Shown: piece after piece, positions 1 through 9,487 of the stretch
Layout of the letters: each line of letters begins with the position of its first letter
How positions within the stretch are numbered: the first letter of the stretch is position 1
NCBI GenBank assembly: GCA_009746045.1
Contig: RPFO01001745.1
Span: 1-52,500, forward strand
Direction of reading: 5' to 3'
Length of the DNA: 52,500 bases
DNA from: Mesostigma viride
Lineage: Eukaryota > Streptophyta > Mesostigmatophyceae > Mesostigmatales > Mesostigmataceae
Notes under the pieces: generated by a model
Databases searched by the model: none
The model's input: the letters and a program-made list of their open reading frames with translations, nothing else
What the model was told of the DNA's origin: nothing
Made by a program: the position numbers and the translations under genes

Positions 1-62
1 TATCCTCCTCCTCCCTCTCTTCCCCCCTGACCCTCTTTACAGAGGTGCCCATGGCCCCCTGG

Positions 63-2481
63 CTAAGGGGAGCCAAGGCCAGCTTGATATAATCCAATGC
101 CTCCTTCATGTCCTCCCAGTACTTTGCCATCCTGTGGCAAGCATAGCGTAGGTGTTTTTGTCAAGTTTGAGTTTCTCAAGGAAGAACGCAGCAAGAACTT
201 GTGATCTAGCTGCTGGACATCAGGACGTGCTTTGATGGCTAGCTCATATTTCTTTGTCTCAGCCACATAGTCCACTGATGTGACCCTGTATTCCTCTACC
301 CACCTGAATGCCCCATATATGTCCACAGATGAGGGGGTGGAGAGGAGGTCAGTTAGCTCCTTCATGAAAGCCTCCCAAACTGCCCTAGCCTGCGTGTCCT
401 GCCACTTGGGATACCTACGCTGGAAGACAAGAATGAGATTCTGAATCTGAGAAGAGGACTGATGGTAGAAATCCCCCTGCATGAGAGATCCAAACCAATT
501 CTTGACATTCAGTTCCTCCCTAGCCAGCTGCAGAGAGAGAAGTGCATGATTCCCCTGCTCCCTAGTATACCCCTCAGGCAGCCCCCTGACATTAATCCTA
601 TCCACAGGACGGTTTTCATTGTAAGTGGGCAACCTAGAGGGGGATGCAGGGGGAGAGGGAGAAGATGGTGTTGCTGCTGCAGCATTCACAGGAGAGACCT
701 GCTGAGAGGGAAGTGCTACTTGAGTGAGCTGAGCAGGATGGGCAAACATGGGCTGTGTAGGAGGGTTAGACAACATAGGGGTGGGCTGGTTGGGGGTGTG
801 AGTGTGTGTCACTTCCCGCCTCCTGCTGCGGGCCTCCTCCCAATCATGGAAGGTGGGAGAGAGGGACACTTCATCGTCAGTAGGGTTAGTAAGATCATGA
901 TGCAACCAGGTAGGCAGAGTTAGCCACCTACCCGCCCCTCTCAGGATGGCGTTGTGTAGGAGCTCCAGCAAACGCACCAGACGCACCCTGCTGCCCTGCA
1001 CCCTCCTCCCTGAGAGGAGAGCCTGCAGGGCAGGCAGCAGGTCGTCGCACACCCCTACGTGTGCCCGCTTGGAGGTTGGGCAGGCCCAGGATGTGCGTGA
1101 TGATTGCACACACCAGGCTGCCCGCCTCCGCGACGTGCATCTGCTGGCTCCTGTCGGCCAGCCCACGGAAGGAGGCTGTGGCTGTCTGTATGGCACGCCA
1201 CACGGCCTCATCACCCAGGGTGATGAAGTCGCGACCTTGCAGGTCGCCCTCCAGCAGTGCTGGTTGCTGCCCAGCTGCGGTGGGACCCTGGGGCCCCTCC
1301 GGCCCTGCCAGGGACTTGTCCTTGTTGCGACTAGAGGGGGCCTGCCCCCCAGAGCCGCTGGAGGTGCCCGTGACACCCTCCATGGGGGCTGCATCCCCCG
1401 CCAGCGCCGGAGGCGCCGGCGTCGCTGCCGGGGTCCCTGCGACCCCGGGCGCTTGTGTCGCCGCCGGGGTCCCTGCGACCCCGGTGGCCTCCTCAGCCAC
1501 CTGGCCCCCCACGCTGGGCGGGGGAGCCTGCGGCTGAGGTTGGACCCTCTGACCTGCCAGAGGGTCCTGGGTGGCTTCACCACCCATGGGCGTGTTGGGG
1601 GCGTCTGCCGCCCCGCGCCCCGTCGCAGGCGGCATCGCAGCCGCCTCACGCCTATCCGGGCCCCAGCCAACTGGCGTGACTTGGGGCCACGGCCCCAACG
1701 GAGTCAGCGCGATCTCTGGTCTGGACCACGCGCAGCGCCTCTCTCTGGCGCTGCCTGGACGCCCACTGATCAACAGTGCCGGGGTTGTGCCTCGGCCGAT
1801 TGGCGAAACAGTACAGCCAAACCGCCACCTGAACCAGTGGGATCTGCATCCTAAGACGCCCCTCGATCAGCGTGTGCACCCGATGAACCTCTATCGCGTG
1901 TATCTCCTCATCTGGAAGCAACTGAAAACGTTGGTGCAAGATCCGGCCGTTCACCGCAATGAACGCCGGGATGTCGTCCTCCCCAAGGGGGAGAAAATGG
2001 GGTGGGCGCCCGAACGCGACCGGGGGCGGAACATGTTCCCCATACCGGTCAATGTCCATGGTGGCCATCTGTCGGCCCACGGAAAGGTTGCCAGACGTCG
2101 CAGGTGTCTGCGACGAAAGCTCAAGCGAAGGCCGAGGCCTCGCAGGCTGCACCTCGCCATCCTCCTCGGAGGAATCACTCCGCTCACGACCCCCGTCACC
2201 TGCGACGGGGGAACGTCGTGCCCGGGGGACCTGCCCCCCAGGTGCCATGGCGGACGAACCGCCAGTGGCAAACGGCCGACCGCTCGCCATCCCCGGGCGC
2301 CGGGCCCCACCTGCGGGCCCCGACGCCTGGGTTGGTCAGCGACCACCGTGCGGAAGGTGACGTTGGGCGTCACCCTCGCATCGGTGGTGGAGGGCGTGCC
2401 CTCCGGCGAAAGGCGGGGTGAGGTGCGCCTGGCAGGCGCCTTCCCGTTGTTGTTGCCGTTGTTGCCGTTGTTGGAAGCCAT
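63..2481 (-). pseudogene. Decayed gag of a copia-type retrotransposon (second family)
   Basis: Structural (capsid) polyprotein of an LTR retrotransposon. Reading leftwards, the start is at 2481 (MASNNGNNGNNNGKAP), followed by a long proline/alanine-rich middle and, near 600-150, a capsid-like segment with the motif GLPEGYTREQ. That segment aligns by eye with GLPEGHTIEQ in the two other gag copies of this window, including the downstream FYHQSS/FHQSS and paired tryptophan/aromatic positions, so homology is clear although the family is different. The frame must be changed at least three times (about 2300, 1700 and 1070) to follow the protein, and not all shifts are of the same sign, so this copy is decayed. 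No protease or polymerase is visible because the element runs off the left edge of the window. Confidence 0.7.
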
Positions 2482-2886
2482 ATCTTTTTTTTTGCTTGTA
2501 AAAAAAATATCGAACTTTTCAGTCCAAGTTGGATGGAGACTAGGGACGACGAACAACTGCGAAAGCTGAGAGCGAATGATGATTGTATTACAATAATACA
2601 ATGAGAGAGCGATGAAGCTGAGGGCTCAGAATGGGTCGGGTTCGTGCACGTGCTACGCCTATATGCCTATGGCGGTGCTACCTGCAGCACACGACCAGTG
2701 GACAACTGTACACTGCAATGCCATGCGACCACGTCACTAGCAACCAGCTAAGACTCGGCCCGTCAGGCCCGGCTACACCGGACCTGGCGGGTCGAGCTAG
2801 CACCTAGGAACAGTCTGGCACTAACCGCACATCGGTCCACATGACACCTCAGTACCGTACACCCTGCCGTACTGTACTGAGGTGTC
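2482..2886 (-). other. Probable leader and 5' LTR of the minus-strand copia element
   Basis: This stretch lies directly upstream of the gag start at 2481 and has no open frame. Its alternation of GTAC-rich and CTGAGGT words resembles the LTRs at 28253-28730 and 39006-39481 in style but not in alignable sequence. Only one copy lies in the window, so the LTR ends cannot be fixed; the hairpin at 2843-2886 may mark its outer edge. This is inference from position. Confidence 0.4.
2843..2886. repeat. Short inverted repeat (13-bp stem)
   Basis: GACACCTCAGTAC at 2843 is matched by its reverse complement GTACTGAGGTGTC ending at 2886, with an 18-bp loop. It separates the copia leader from the last exon of the transposase-like gene and may be an LTR terminus or a transcription-end hairpin. 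Confidence 0.55.
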
Positions 2887-2890
2887 CCGC

Positions 2891-3498
2891 TCAGCCGCGG
2901 TAGGCAATACGCGGCGCGCAGGCCGGAAATCCGTGTGTCAGCCGCATCTCATCTAACTCTCGGTCGTCTGGGTTCCAGAAGAAGCGTCGGGCGTCCGATC
3001 CGGAGGAGGAGCACCTCTCGAAGTATTTTACGTACATTACCCAGTTGCCTTTCTTAAAAACCTCGCCCCCCCCCCTGTATGTTTGTTTAAACACTCATCC
3101 TTGTCGAGTTGGTGGGCGACTCGAACAACTTTCGCCAACCAGTACGGGTGGTCGGGCACATGGTCCTTGTGCCCCCTCTCAGATGCGACTGCGACGGCCT
3201 CCCCCTCCTGCAAACCACGCCCCAACTCGTTTCTTGCCGTTTGAACGTGGTTCAGGCGGGTTCCCGGATATCGCGTGGGGTTCCGCGACTTACTCGCCTG
3301 GAGTTTTACAGTCCACGACGAGCTGCTCCAATCGTTTGGGCATGTCGTCCACTTGCCCTCTCGGCACTCCGCACAACTGAAGCATGAAAAACGCCTGAGC
3401 TTAACCACCTCGACCCGCTCGCCCTTTTTGTCCAGTCGCCACTGGTGTGCCGTGGAGATATCTCGGATCGGGCCTCGCTCCTTACCGGACGTGAGAAT
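2891..3498 (-). CDS. DDE-transposase-like gene, last exon (C-terminal region)
   Basis: Final exon of the split minus-strand gene 7527-2891. The acceptor ACAATTGCAG ends at 3499 and keeps phase 0 with the preceding exon. The exon encodes a cysteine-containing stretch (FSCFSCAECREGKW) and a basic linker, then a tryptophan/aromatic-rich tail (WVMYVKYFERC, RRFFWNPDD) ending at a stop at 2891. The tail is in another frame: the switch falls in a run of nine G (C on the plus strand, about 3063-3072) and is explained by one missing G. In related animal proteins that I recall, a comparable small C-terminal domain follows the catalytic core; its role is unknown to me. Confidence 0.6.
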
Positions 3499-3800
3499 CT
3501 GCAATTGTAAATCCATGAAACAACATCACAGCACATTTCCCAACTCCAACGGCCGTTGGCACTCAACAATTATAAGATTTCCCAACTCCAACGGCCGTTG
3601 GCCCTTGGAAACTTTATATAAGTACATTTCTCAACTCCAACGGCCGTTGGCACTCAACAATTATACGATTTTCCAGCTCCAACGGCCGTTGGCCTTATGA
3701 AACTTCAAACTGCATCAAGGAAGCTGTCCTCTGTAAAGTGTAACCAGAGACAAATTATAGAACTGCACTTGACCACCAGAAAGCAACTGTCTTTACTTAC
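3499..3800 (-). repeat. Intron carrying four CCAACGGCCGTTGG palindromes
   Basis: Phase-0 intron with donor GTAAGT (starting at 3800, minus strand) and acceptor TTGCAG. It contains four copies of the 14-bp palindrome at roughly 3549, 3592, 3640 and 3680, separated by about 40-45 bp of A/T-rich spacer (words such as CACTCAACAATTATA recur). Confidence 0.75.
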
Positions 3801-4556
3801 GTTATCGAGAAGAAATGCCCGTCGAACCACGTCCGATTGTGCCGATGGTCGACTCGAGTCTTTGCCGGTTCTCCAATCCCGGTTCAGGTAGGCCACCAGT
3901 GCCTCCACCGTATTCAGGTTCCGATTGTCCTCCTGCATCTGCGCTCTTTTGAGGATGCTTTTGACCGTCCCCCCCTCCCCGTCCGACTCCCCCTTCCCAT
4001 GTCCTGCACACGAGTAGTTCCACTCCAATGATTCCAAGTCGGGGTCGGCCTCGAGCAGGTCCGCAGCCATCGCCAACACATACCGGGATTGGAACTGCTC
4101 CTTACAGTTGTCGGACCAACTGATCCAGTTCCTCACCTCCACCCCCTCCTCCCTCAGCACGTTAAGGGTATTCTTCATCACGAACTCCAGGGTCTGGGCA
4201 TTCCTCGGTACGTCCTTCCCCATGTAATCGTGCTTCACCCTTTTGATTTCCAGCGATACGGGATCACGGTACATCACGATCACCGGCATCAGGACGTAAC
4301 TACTTGGGTACCAGTACTGCGCCTGCAACTGTTTCTGCAGGTGGTCCGAATAGTTCTCCGAGTAGTCCATCAGGACCACCACCGTTCCCAGCGGCATCAC
4401 GTCAATGCACTCCTTGTAAGCGTGGTGCTGCCAGGCCCATGTATGGACGTGAATGGCGAATTCCGGGAAGCGCGCCGTAATGAGTTCATGGAGCTCCGAG
4501 AGGGTTGACTTGATGAGTTTTTGCTGCAGGTTCATTTGCGGCGCCACATCCTCCTC
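3801..4556 (-). CDS. DDE-transposase-like catalytic exon
   Basis: Central exon of the split gene. Visible motifs, reading leftwards: VVLMDYSENYS (first acidic residue codon near 4365), then IKRVKHDYMGKD, then ISWSDNCKEQFQSRY (second acidic residue near 4110), then WNYSCAGHGKGESDGEGG TVK (acidic residues near 3983). This succession of D-x-SENYS, SD(N/G)-KxQF/Y and HGKGxxDGxGG-TVK is, from memory, that of a repeated animal protein family with a presumed RNase-H-fold DDE transposase core. DNA cleavage and strand transfer is therefore the inferred role. The exon starts after TTGTGTTGCAG (4557) and ends at donor GTAAGT (3800), both phase 0. The reading frame is intact throughout. Confidence 0.7.
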
Positions 4557-4694
4557 CTGCAACACAACACACCCGCGCACCATGGATTGACCGAAGAATG
4601 GAAGTCAGCAGCTGGGAATTTCCCAACGCCAACGGCCGTTGGAAGTATGAAAGTCTACATATATATATTCAACGATGCAAATATACATGCTTAC
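4557..4694 (-). other. Intron with a single CCAACGGCCGTTGG
   Basis: 138-bp phase-0 intron: donor GTAAGC after an ACG codon, acceptor TTGTGTTGCAG. It contains one copy of the palindrome near 4628-4641 and a short TATATA run. Confidence 0.7.
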
Positions 4695-4900
4695 CGTCCC
4701 ACGGGGCGCTGTGCCCTCCTTTATGAAGTCGAACCACGTGTACTTCTTTGTCCACCCCTTCATCTGGTCCGTCACGATGAACTCGGAAATCCCACACTCG
4801 TTGCACGTCCCTTCCAAGCAGTTCATTGGGACGTTAACGAACGGGCCGCCCGTCCTCCCCCTCCTTGCCCCCCCTCCCCCCTCTCAGCCCTGTGGCAGGT
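4695..4900 (-). CDS. DDE-transposase-like gene, cysteine-rich exon segment right of the insertion
   Basis: Encodes MNCLEGTCNECG and WTKKYTWFDFIKEG, a C-x4-C-x2-C cluster followed by an aromatic/basic block. In the animal family named for the catalytic exon a similar C..G.C..C segment precedes the catalytic core, so order and content agree. If the 883-bp palindromic element is removed at its duplicated GAAAC, this segment joins the exon at 5794-6732 without a splice site, except for a one-base frame change in a G-rich stretch (about 4851-4883). The exon ends at donor GTAAGC (4694). Confidence 0.6.
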
Positions 4901-4905
4901 GAAAC

Positions 4906-5111
4906 AGTTACGTTAAATAGTGTCGGAACCTTTTGCCGCCTGAGGCAAATCGGTCCGTAACACTATTTTGCCCGGAATAACCACTTCCGAGCACCCAAGT
5001 TAATTCGGCCGAATTAACTTGGGTGCTCGGAAGTGGTTATTCCGGGCAAAATAGTGTTACGGACCGATTTGCCTCAGGCGGCAAAAGGTTCCGACACTAT
5101 TTAACGTAACT
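4906..5111. repeat. Palindrome P1 (206 bp) of family A
   Basis: Perfect self-complement centred between 5008 and 5009 (TTCGGCCGAA). Each arm contains nested hairpins: AATAGTGT pairing with ACACTATT around a loop that itself folds (TTTGCC...GGCAAA), then CGGAA-TAACCAC-TTCCG, then the central stem. Confidence 0.85.
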
Positions 5112-5235
5112 AAAACCTGGCCTCGTGGAGGGGGGACGAAGAGCCCGAGACATCCGCCTAGGCCGCTGAGCACGCACCACTAAATGCGCCGGAGCTGCCT
5201 CAGTGAGGATTCGAACCCCTGACCTCCAAGGTGCA
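5112..5235 (-). ncRNA. tRNA-like spacer S1 with RNA polymerase III B box
   Basis: On the minus strand the spacer contains GGTTCGAATCC (5207-5217), an exact match to the B-box/T-loop consensus, within a plausible but imperfect T-arm (AGGGG loop CCTCA). No full cloverleaf or A box was found, so this is a tRNA-derived fragment or promoter-like element rather than a tRNA gene. Spacer S2 (5458-5582) is its inverted copy. Confidence 0.45.
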
Positions 5236-5457
5236 CAGGTTTTAGTTACGTTAAATAGTGTCGGAACCTTTTGCCGCCTGAGGCAAATCGGTCCGTAACA
5301 CTATTTTGCCCGGAATAACCACTTCCGAGCACCCAAGTTAATTCGGCCGAATTAACTTGGGTGCTCGGAAGTGGTTATTCCGGGCAAAATAGTGTTACGG
5401 ACCGATTTGCCTCAGGCGGCAAAAGGTTCCGACACTATTTAACGTAACTAAAACCTG
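5236..5457. repeat. Central palindrome P2 (222 bp) of family A
   Basis: Self-complementary from CAGGTTTTAG to CTAAAACCTG around 5346/5347. Its core is identical to P1. It extends outward into the inverted spacers, making the centre of the larger palindrome. Confidence 0.85.
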
Positions 5458-5582
5458 TTGCACCTTGGAGGTCAGGGGTTCGAATCCTCACTGAGGCAGT
5501 TCCGGCGCATTTAGTGGTGCGTGCTCAGCGGCCTAGGCGGATGTCTCGGGCTCTTCGTCCCCCCTCCACGAGGCCAGGTTTT
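5458..5582 (+). ncRNA. tRNA-like spacer S2 (inverted copy of S1)
   Basis: Carries GGTTCGAATCC at 5477-5487 on the plus strand. It matches the reverse complement of 5112-5235 except for one extra T next to P2 and one A/G difference. Confidence 0.45.
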
Positions 5583-5788
5583 AGTTACGTTAAATAGTGC
5601 CGGAACCTTTTGCCGCCTGAGGCAAATCGGTCCGTCACACTATTTTGCCCGGAATAACCACTTCCGAGCACCCAAGTTAATTCGGCCGAATTAACTTGGG
5701 TGCTCGGAAGTGGTTATTCCGGGCAAAATAGTGTGACGGACCGATTTGCCTCAGGCGGCAAAAGGTTCCGGCACTATTTAACGTAACT
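5583..5788. repeat. Palindrome P3 (206 bp) of family A
   Basis: Same length as P1 but with two base changes (GTGTCGG to GTGCCGG, and CCGTAACAC to CCGTCACAC), each mirrored in the opposite arm so the palindrome stays perfect. Confidence 0.85.
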
Positions 5789-5793
5789 GAAAC

Positions 5794-6732
5794 GTCGAAC
5801 GAAATCATGGGCATTGTCAGGCACGGAAGGGATACCCTCCCTCTCCTCGATCTCCAGCGTGCTCTTCAACTCCTTGACGCCTTTGGCGAAGGCAGAGAGC
5901 AGAGACTCGAAGACGACGTGCTTTTCGCATGCGCACAAGTCCCGGTCCTTCCACACGCCCTTTACGCACTTGGGCATGAACTCCACGAACTTCGTGTACC
6001 CCACCTTGTACCTTGTCCCGTCCGCAGTCGTCACGATACCTCCCTTGTACGGCGACGCGTCAGAACAGAACCGCTTGTAAATCGTTTCAAGCGAGTCCAA
6101 ATAGTACCTTCCGCCCTGGGAGGAAATGAGGATCCTGGCGTTTCCCTTCCTTTCGAACTCATTGACCACGTCCTTATGGTTGGGAGACGCCCTCGTGTTT
6201 AGGTCTGACAACCAGTAACTCCCGACGATGTCTTTGACCTCCTCCGGAAACTTGTCCGACCGTAAAGCACGAGGGGGCGCCTTCAGGGCGGGAAGGTCGC
6301 CCCCCATCCTCATTCCCCTTGCGGTCTGGATATCCTTGGGCGTGATGTGAAGCAGCCGCGCGAGAGTGCAATGCCCTTGATTGTTCATGCCGTCCTTTCC
6401 CAAGCACATTGACAGCACAGCGCACTTCGCGTTCCTGTGCTCATCCGACTTGCCCAATTCCTGGAAACCTTGCACGATATTAGCGACAACCTCCTGAGCG
6501 AAGGACTCCGACGCCTTTCTTTTCAGCGCAGGGCGGTACTGTTTCCCCATAACCTTCACAACCGCACCTGGCAGCCGCTCAAGCGCCCTCAAGCCTACTG
6601 CAGTTTTCGTGTTTTCAGTCTTGTGATTGTTGTCCTTCAGCAAGTATTCCATTGCGCTGGCCATGTCGAGGGCAAGTTGGTTGCCCTTGATCTCGACGTA
6701 CTTGAGACTTAGGTCTTTGTTGTGCGCTTCAC
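5794..6732 (-). CDS. DDE-transposase-like gene, N-terminal exon
   Basis: About 313 codons, open from acceptor GGATGCAG (ending at 6733, phase 1) to the insertion point of the palindromic element. The protein is basic and helical in its first half. It then shows YKVGYTKFVEFMPKCVKG followed by RDLCACEKH, a pattern (aromatic-x2-F...P, then R-D-x-C-x-C-x2-H) that I recall just before the catalytic part of the same animal transposase-like family. This region could be the DNA-binding and zinc-coordinating part. The frame runs a few codons into the element and stops there, so the present allele would give a truncated protein unless the element is removed. Confidence 0.6.
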
Positions 6733-7463
6733 CTGCATCCGCGCGCATACAGAATCCAGACGAAGTTTTGACTTTTTATCAAATTATTGCTTTCCAACAA
6801 TTACCCAATTTGTAGGTCCCAACGGCCGTTGGACCCCTGAAAGTGGGCCTGAAACACGCCAACACATGCATTTTCGACACCCAACGGCCGTTGGACCCCA
6901 GAAAGCGGGCCGAAAACACGCCAACACATGCATTTTCGACACCCAACGGCCGTTGGACCCCTGAAAGTGGGCCTGAAACACGCCAACACATGCATTTTCG
7001 ACACCCAACGGCCGTTGGACCCCTGAAAGCGGGCCGAAAACACGCCAACACATGCATTTTCTACACCCGACGGCCGTTGGACCCCTGAAAGTGGGCCTGA
7101 AACACGCCCTTTACATGCATTTTCGACACCCAACGGCCGTTGGACCCCTGAAAGCGGGCCGAAAACACGCCAACACATGCATTTTCGACGTCCAACGGCC
7201 GTTGGGCCCCTGAAAGTGGGCCGGAAACACGCTAACACATGCATTTTAGACACCCAACGGCCGTTGGACCCCTGAAAGCGGGCCGAAAACTCGCCAACAC
7301 CTGCATTTTTTACACGCCAGGATGTGAATTTCCGAATCCCAACGCACTTTTTATAACCTTAACGACCGTTGGAACCCAGAAATTCGACTGAAATGTTTCC
7401 ATAACACACGTAACAACAAATTCGGTGGTCAACAACCCCGTAAATCCGTAACCCTGCACGCAC
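6733..7463 (-). repeat. Intron with about nine CCAACGGCCGTTGG units (62-bp period)
   Basis: Donor GTGCGT at 7463 and acceptor GGATGCAG at 6733 join phase 1 to phase 1. From about 6812 to 7275 the palindrome recurs every 62 bp or so, with a conserved spacer (CTGAAAG, GGGCC, AACACGCCAACACATGCATT). One unit has CCGACGGCCGTTGG, and a degenerate copy lies near 7350. Spacer sequence differs completely from the arrays in the other gene. Confidence 0.7.
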
Positions 7464-7527
7464 CTCTTGCCGCCATAGCTCTTGTTCGCAGCAGGTGGGC
7501 CCTGAAGACGCCTTTTGGTCTTGCACC
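7464..7527 (-). CDS. Candidate small upstream exon of the transposase-like gene
   Basis: 64-nt open segment between acceptor ACCAACAG and donor GTGCGT. Read from phase 0 it ends in phase 1, which matches the next exon, and encodes VQDQKASSGPTCC... with no stop. No other evidence supports it, and the true first exon was not found upstream. Confidence 0.35.
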
Positions 7528-8061
7528 TGTTGGTTACAATTGCATGGCATACCAGCAATATATTGCACATAGCATTGTATTTCACACAATTATTATATTC
7601 ATGCCACAAATAATAATAATAATTATTGTATTAAACATAGGGGGGCAGGTTGCATATTCGTTTCATTGCAGTCTAATTTCAACATATTAAAAATTTCCAT
7701 GCCCATAAACATTTTTGATATAGCTATTAGGTTGCTAATTATATTAAATCTTACCAGCCGTGTAGTGGTTTGCGGATTGCTTTATAGGCTTGCCACACCA
7801 ACCCAAAAAAAAAAGTTACGACGGGAGTTGAACCCGGGCCTACTAGACGTGTTCACGAGGTACTACGAGGATCAGCCAAGAATCTGTCCCGTACCGGTGT
7901 GGTTCACCAGTTCCGCACACTAGCATGGTCTCCGCGTCGCGCTCGTTCATTAAATTTCGGAGAAATTTTGCCTGCTTATATACGTTTTTGAAGCCCCTCG
8001 GCGTCGCGCCGTGAAAAGCTTCCTCCGCCAGGCGTCCAATCAGGTAGCAGGAATGTGAAAA
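7528..8061. other. No recognised gene; B-box-like site with T-run
   Basis: A/T-rich DNA. At 7824-7834 the minus strand reads GGTTCAACTCC (one mismatch to the B-box consensus), followed within about 10 bases by a run of ten T (7805-7814), like a Pol III-transcribed tRNA-derived repeat. No cloverleaf can be drawn. The minus-strand open frame 8244-7843 runs through this into the next repeat and is not supported as a gene. Confidence 0.3.
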
Positions 8062-9487
8062 AATCGGATTTCTTTGAAAAGAGTTTCTCGAAGTGAGGCG
8101 GGGAATAAGGCCGCTCACGGGAGCCGCCTGGATGGTCGGCTGAACCGGGCGGGTTTGGCAGATGTAACCGGATTTGGCTAATGGCTGGCGACCTGGAATT
8201 GTTAGTAGGGGCAGTGGCCCTATTGTGCTACAATCTCGAAACAATCTTATGCTTAAAGTTTGACAGGGCCGGGTTTGTTGAACCGGTTTGTTGAATGATA
8301 ATTAGAACCTTTCGGAAAGGGTATTTGATTGGTTGTTGTTTTTGTGGTACGGTAGGTGTCGCTACATTCTCAGGTTGGCGTGTTAAGTTAAGCTCGGTTG
8401 CTGATGTCAGCCCCGTGCTAGGGCAGTTTGACTACTTTGGCGGCGTAGTGACATTGTTGTGGTCTTTTTTCTTGTAAACGTTGGCTGAGCGCCGACGGCT
8501 GAGGCTATGGCGGTACAAGAAGTGCCTCACCAGCCTTGCGCTCAGCATGGGTGCGGGGCTAAAATTTGTTAACCAAATTTCCGGCATCCGTGATCCCTGG
8601 CTGCTTAAGGCGGTTGGGATTCATGGCTGCCACTGGCCCGGAATCAGTAATGTCCGGGTGATCGGGGTTTAAATGCGAAGCGGGGGCTGATGCATTATTT
8701 AATGGCTGGTTTGTTTGAAAGAAACGGCCAGCTGGCCGGGTTGGGCAAGGGCTAGCTTGCTTGATGGTTCCGTACCTGGGGATGCTTGCGCCTCGGGTTG
8801 GGCTGTCGGCAGGCTGGCCTGCCTTTGAGTTGTCTCGTACCTGGAAATGCTTGCATTCCGGGTTGGGCTTGGCTTGAGGGCCGCCGCGGCTCGGGGGGTA
8901 AAAAATTTAAGTCACCGTTGTGGGACACGGAGCCTCGGCGCAGGAGGCAAGGGCTGAAAACCAACTTGATTTCGTAATCAGTGGTATTTCCACTTTTTTG
9001 TACGGAAGGAGTGTTTATGTGCTCGGCACTAGGTTGGTTGCTCTTCAAAAAAGTTGTAAACTGGGCGTCGGCTGGAATCAGCGGCGCCAGTCAGCAGCTT
9101 TTGCTTTGACTTTGTGTTCCGCGACAGCACCCCTTAGCGGACCAGAGAAGAGGTCGGCAACGAGGTCAGCGGGGGCCCCCGAGTGGGGTCAAAAATGCGA
9201 GCTGTGTCGATCGACAGTGCATGAATTTTTGTGCATTCACAGTCGCTGGGAATTAAATCTGTTTTCTGGCAACGGAGAGCGCCCATCGCGACAGGACAGC
9301 TTTTGACGGGAAAGGAAATGGTGCTTCTTTAGCGGACCGGAGGGCCAGGAAGGGGAGGTTGGGTAATCGCGAGCCATGCCTAAGGAGTTCTTAATAGCGG
9401 TTCTGTAACCGCTACCTGTCTGTATGCATCTACTTATTGTTTTAACAAAGATGCTGGTGACTATGGTGAGCAAACGGGTGTATGAAT
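8062..9487. repeat. Tandem duplication, first copy (1,426 bp)
   Basis: The left part 8062-8475 recurs at 9485-9898 with one visible difference in 414 bp (GGTAGG versus GGTGGG near 8353). The right part 9361-9487 recurs, apparently identical, at 9936-10062. The junction at 9485-9487 is a shared AAT. The 885 bp between the parts (8476-9360) exists only in the first copy and contains no recognisable gene. Confidence 0.8.

Larger units (their letters stand above)
4906..5788. mobile_element. Palindromic foldback element, family A (883 bp)
   Basis: The element begins AGTTACGTTAA and ends TTAACGTAACT, and is flanked by the 5-bp direct repeat GAAAC at 4901-4905 and 5789-5793, read here as a target-site duplication. 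Inside are three perfect or near-perfect palindromes (4906-5111, 5236-5457, 5583-5788) separated by two spacers (5112-5235 and 5458-5582) that are reverse complements of each other apart from one indel and one substitution. The whole element is therefore almost one large palindrome centred at 5346/5347. It carries no open frame of its own and interrupts the coding exon of the transposase-like gene. No named family fits; the same architecture recurs at 51606-52500. Confidence 0.8.

Noticed and set aside
5112-5582. Two intact tRNA genes in the palindromic element
   Set aside because: Only the T-loop/B box is convincing; the T-stem has a mismatch and no A box or acceptor stem was found.
6800-7280. 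CRISPR-like array of regularly spaced palindromes
   Set aside because: Spacers are nearly identical to each other, not unique, and the array sits inside a GT-AG intron of a eukaryotic gene.
7805-7900. tRNA gene on the minus strand
   Set aside because: A B-box-like word and a T-run are present, but acceptor and D-arm pairing cannot be drawn; kept only as a possible tRNA-derived repeat.
7843-8244. Minus-strand 133-codon open frame
   Set aside because: Part of it lies in the duplicated block and recurs truncated at 9461-9667; no motif and no codon signal.
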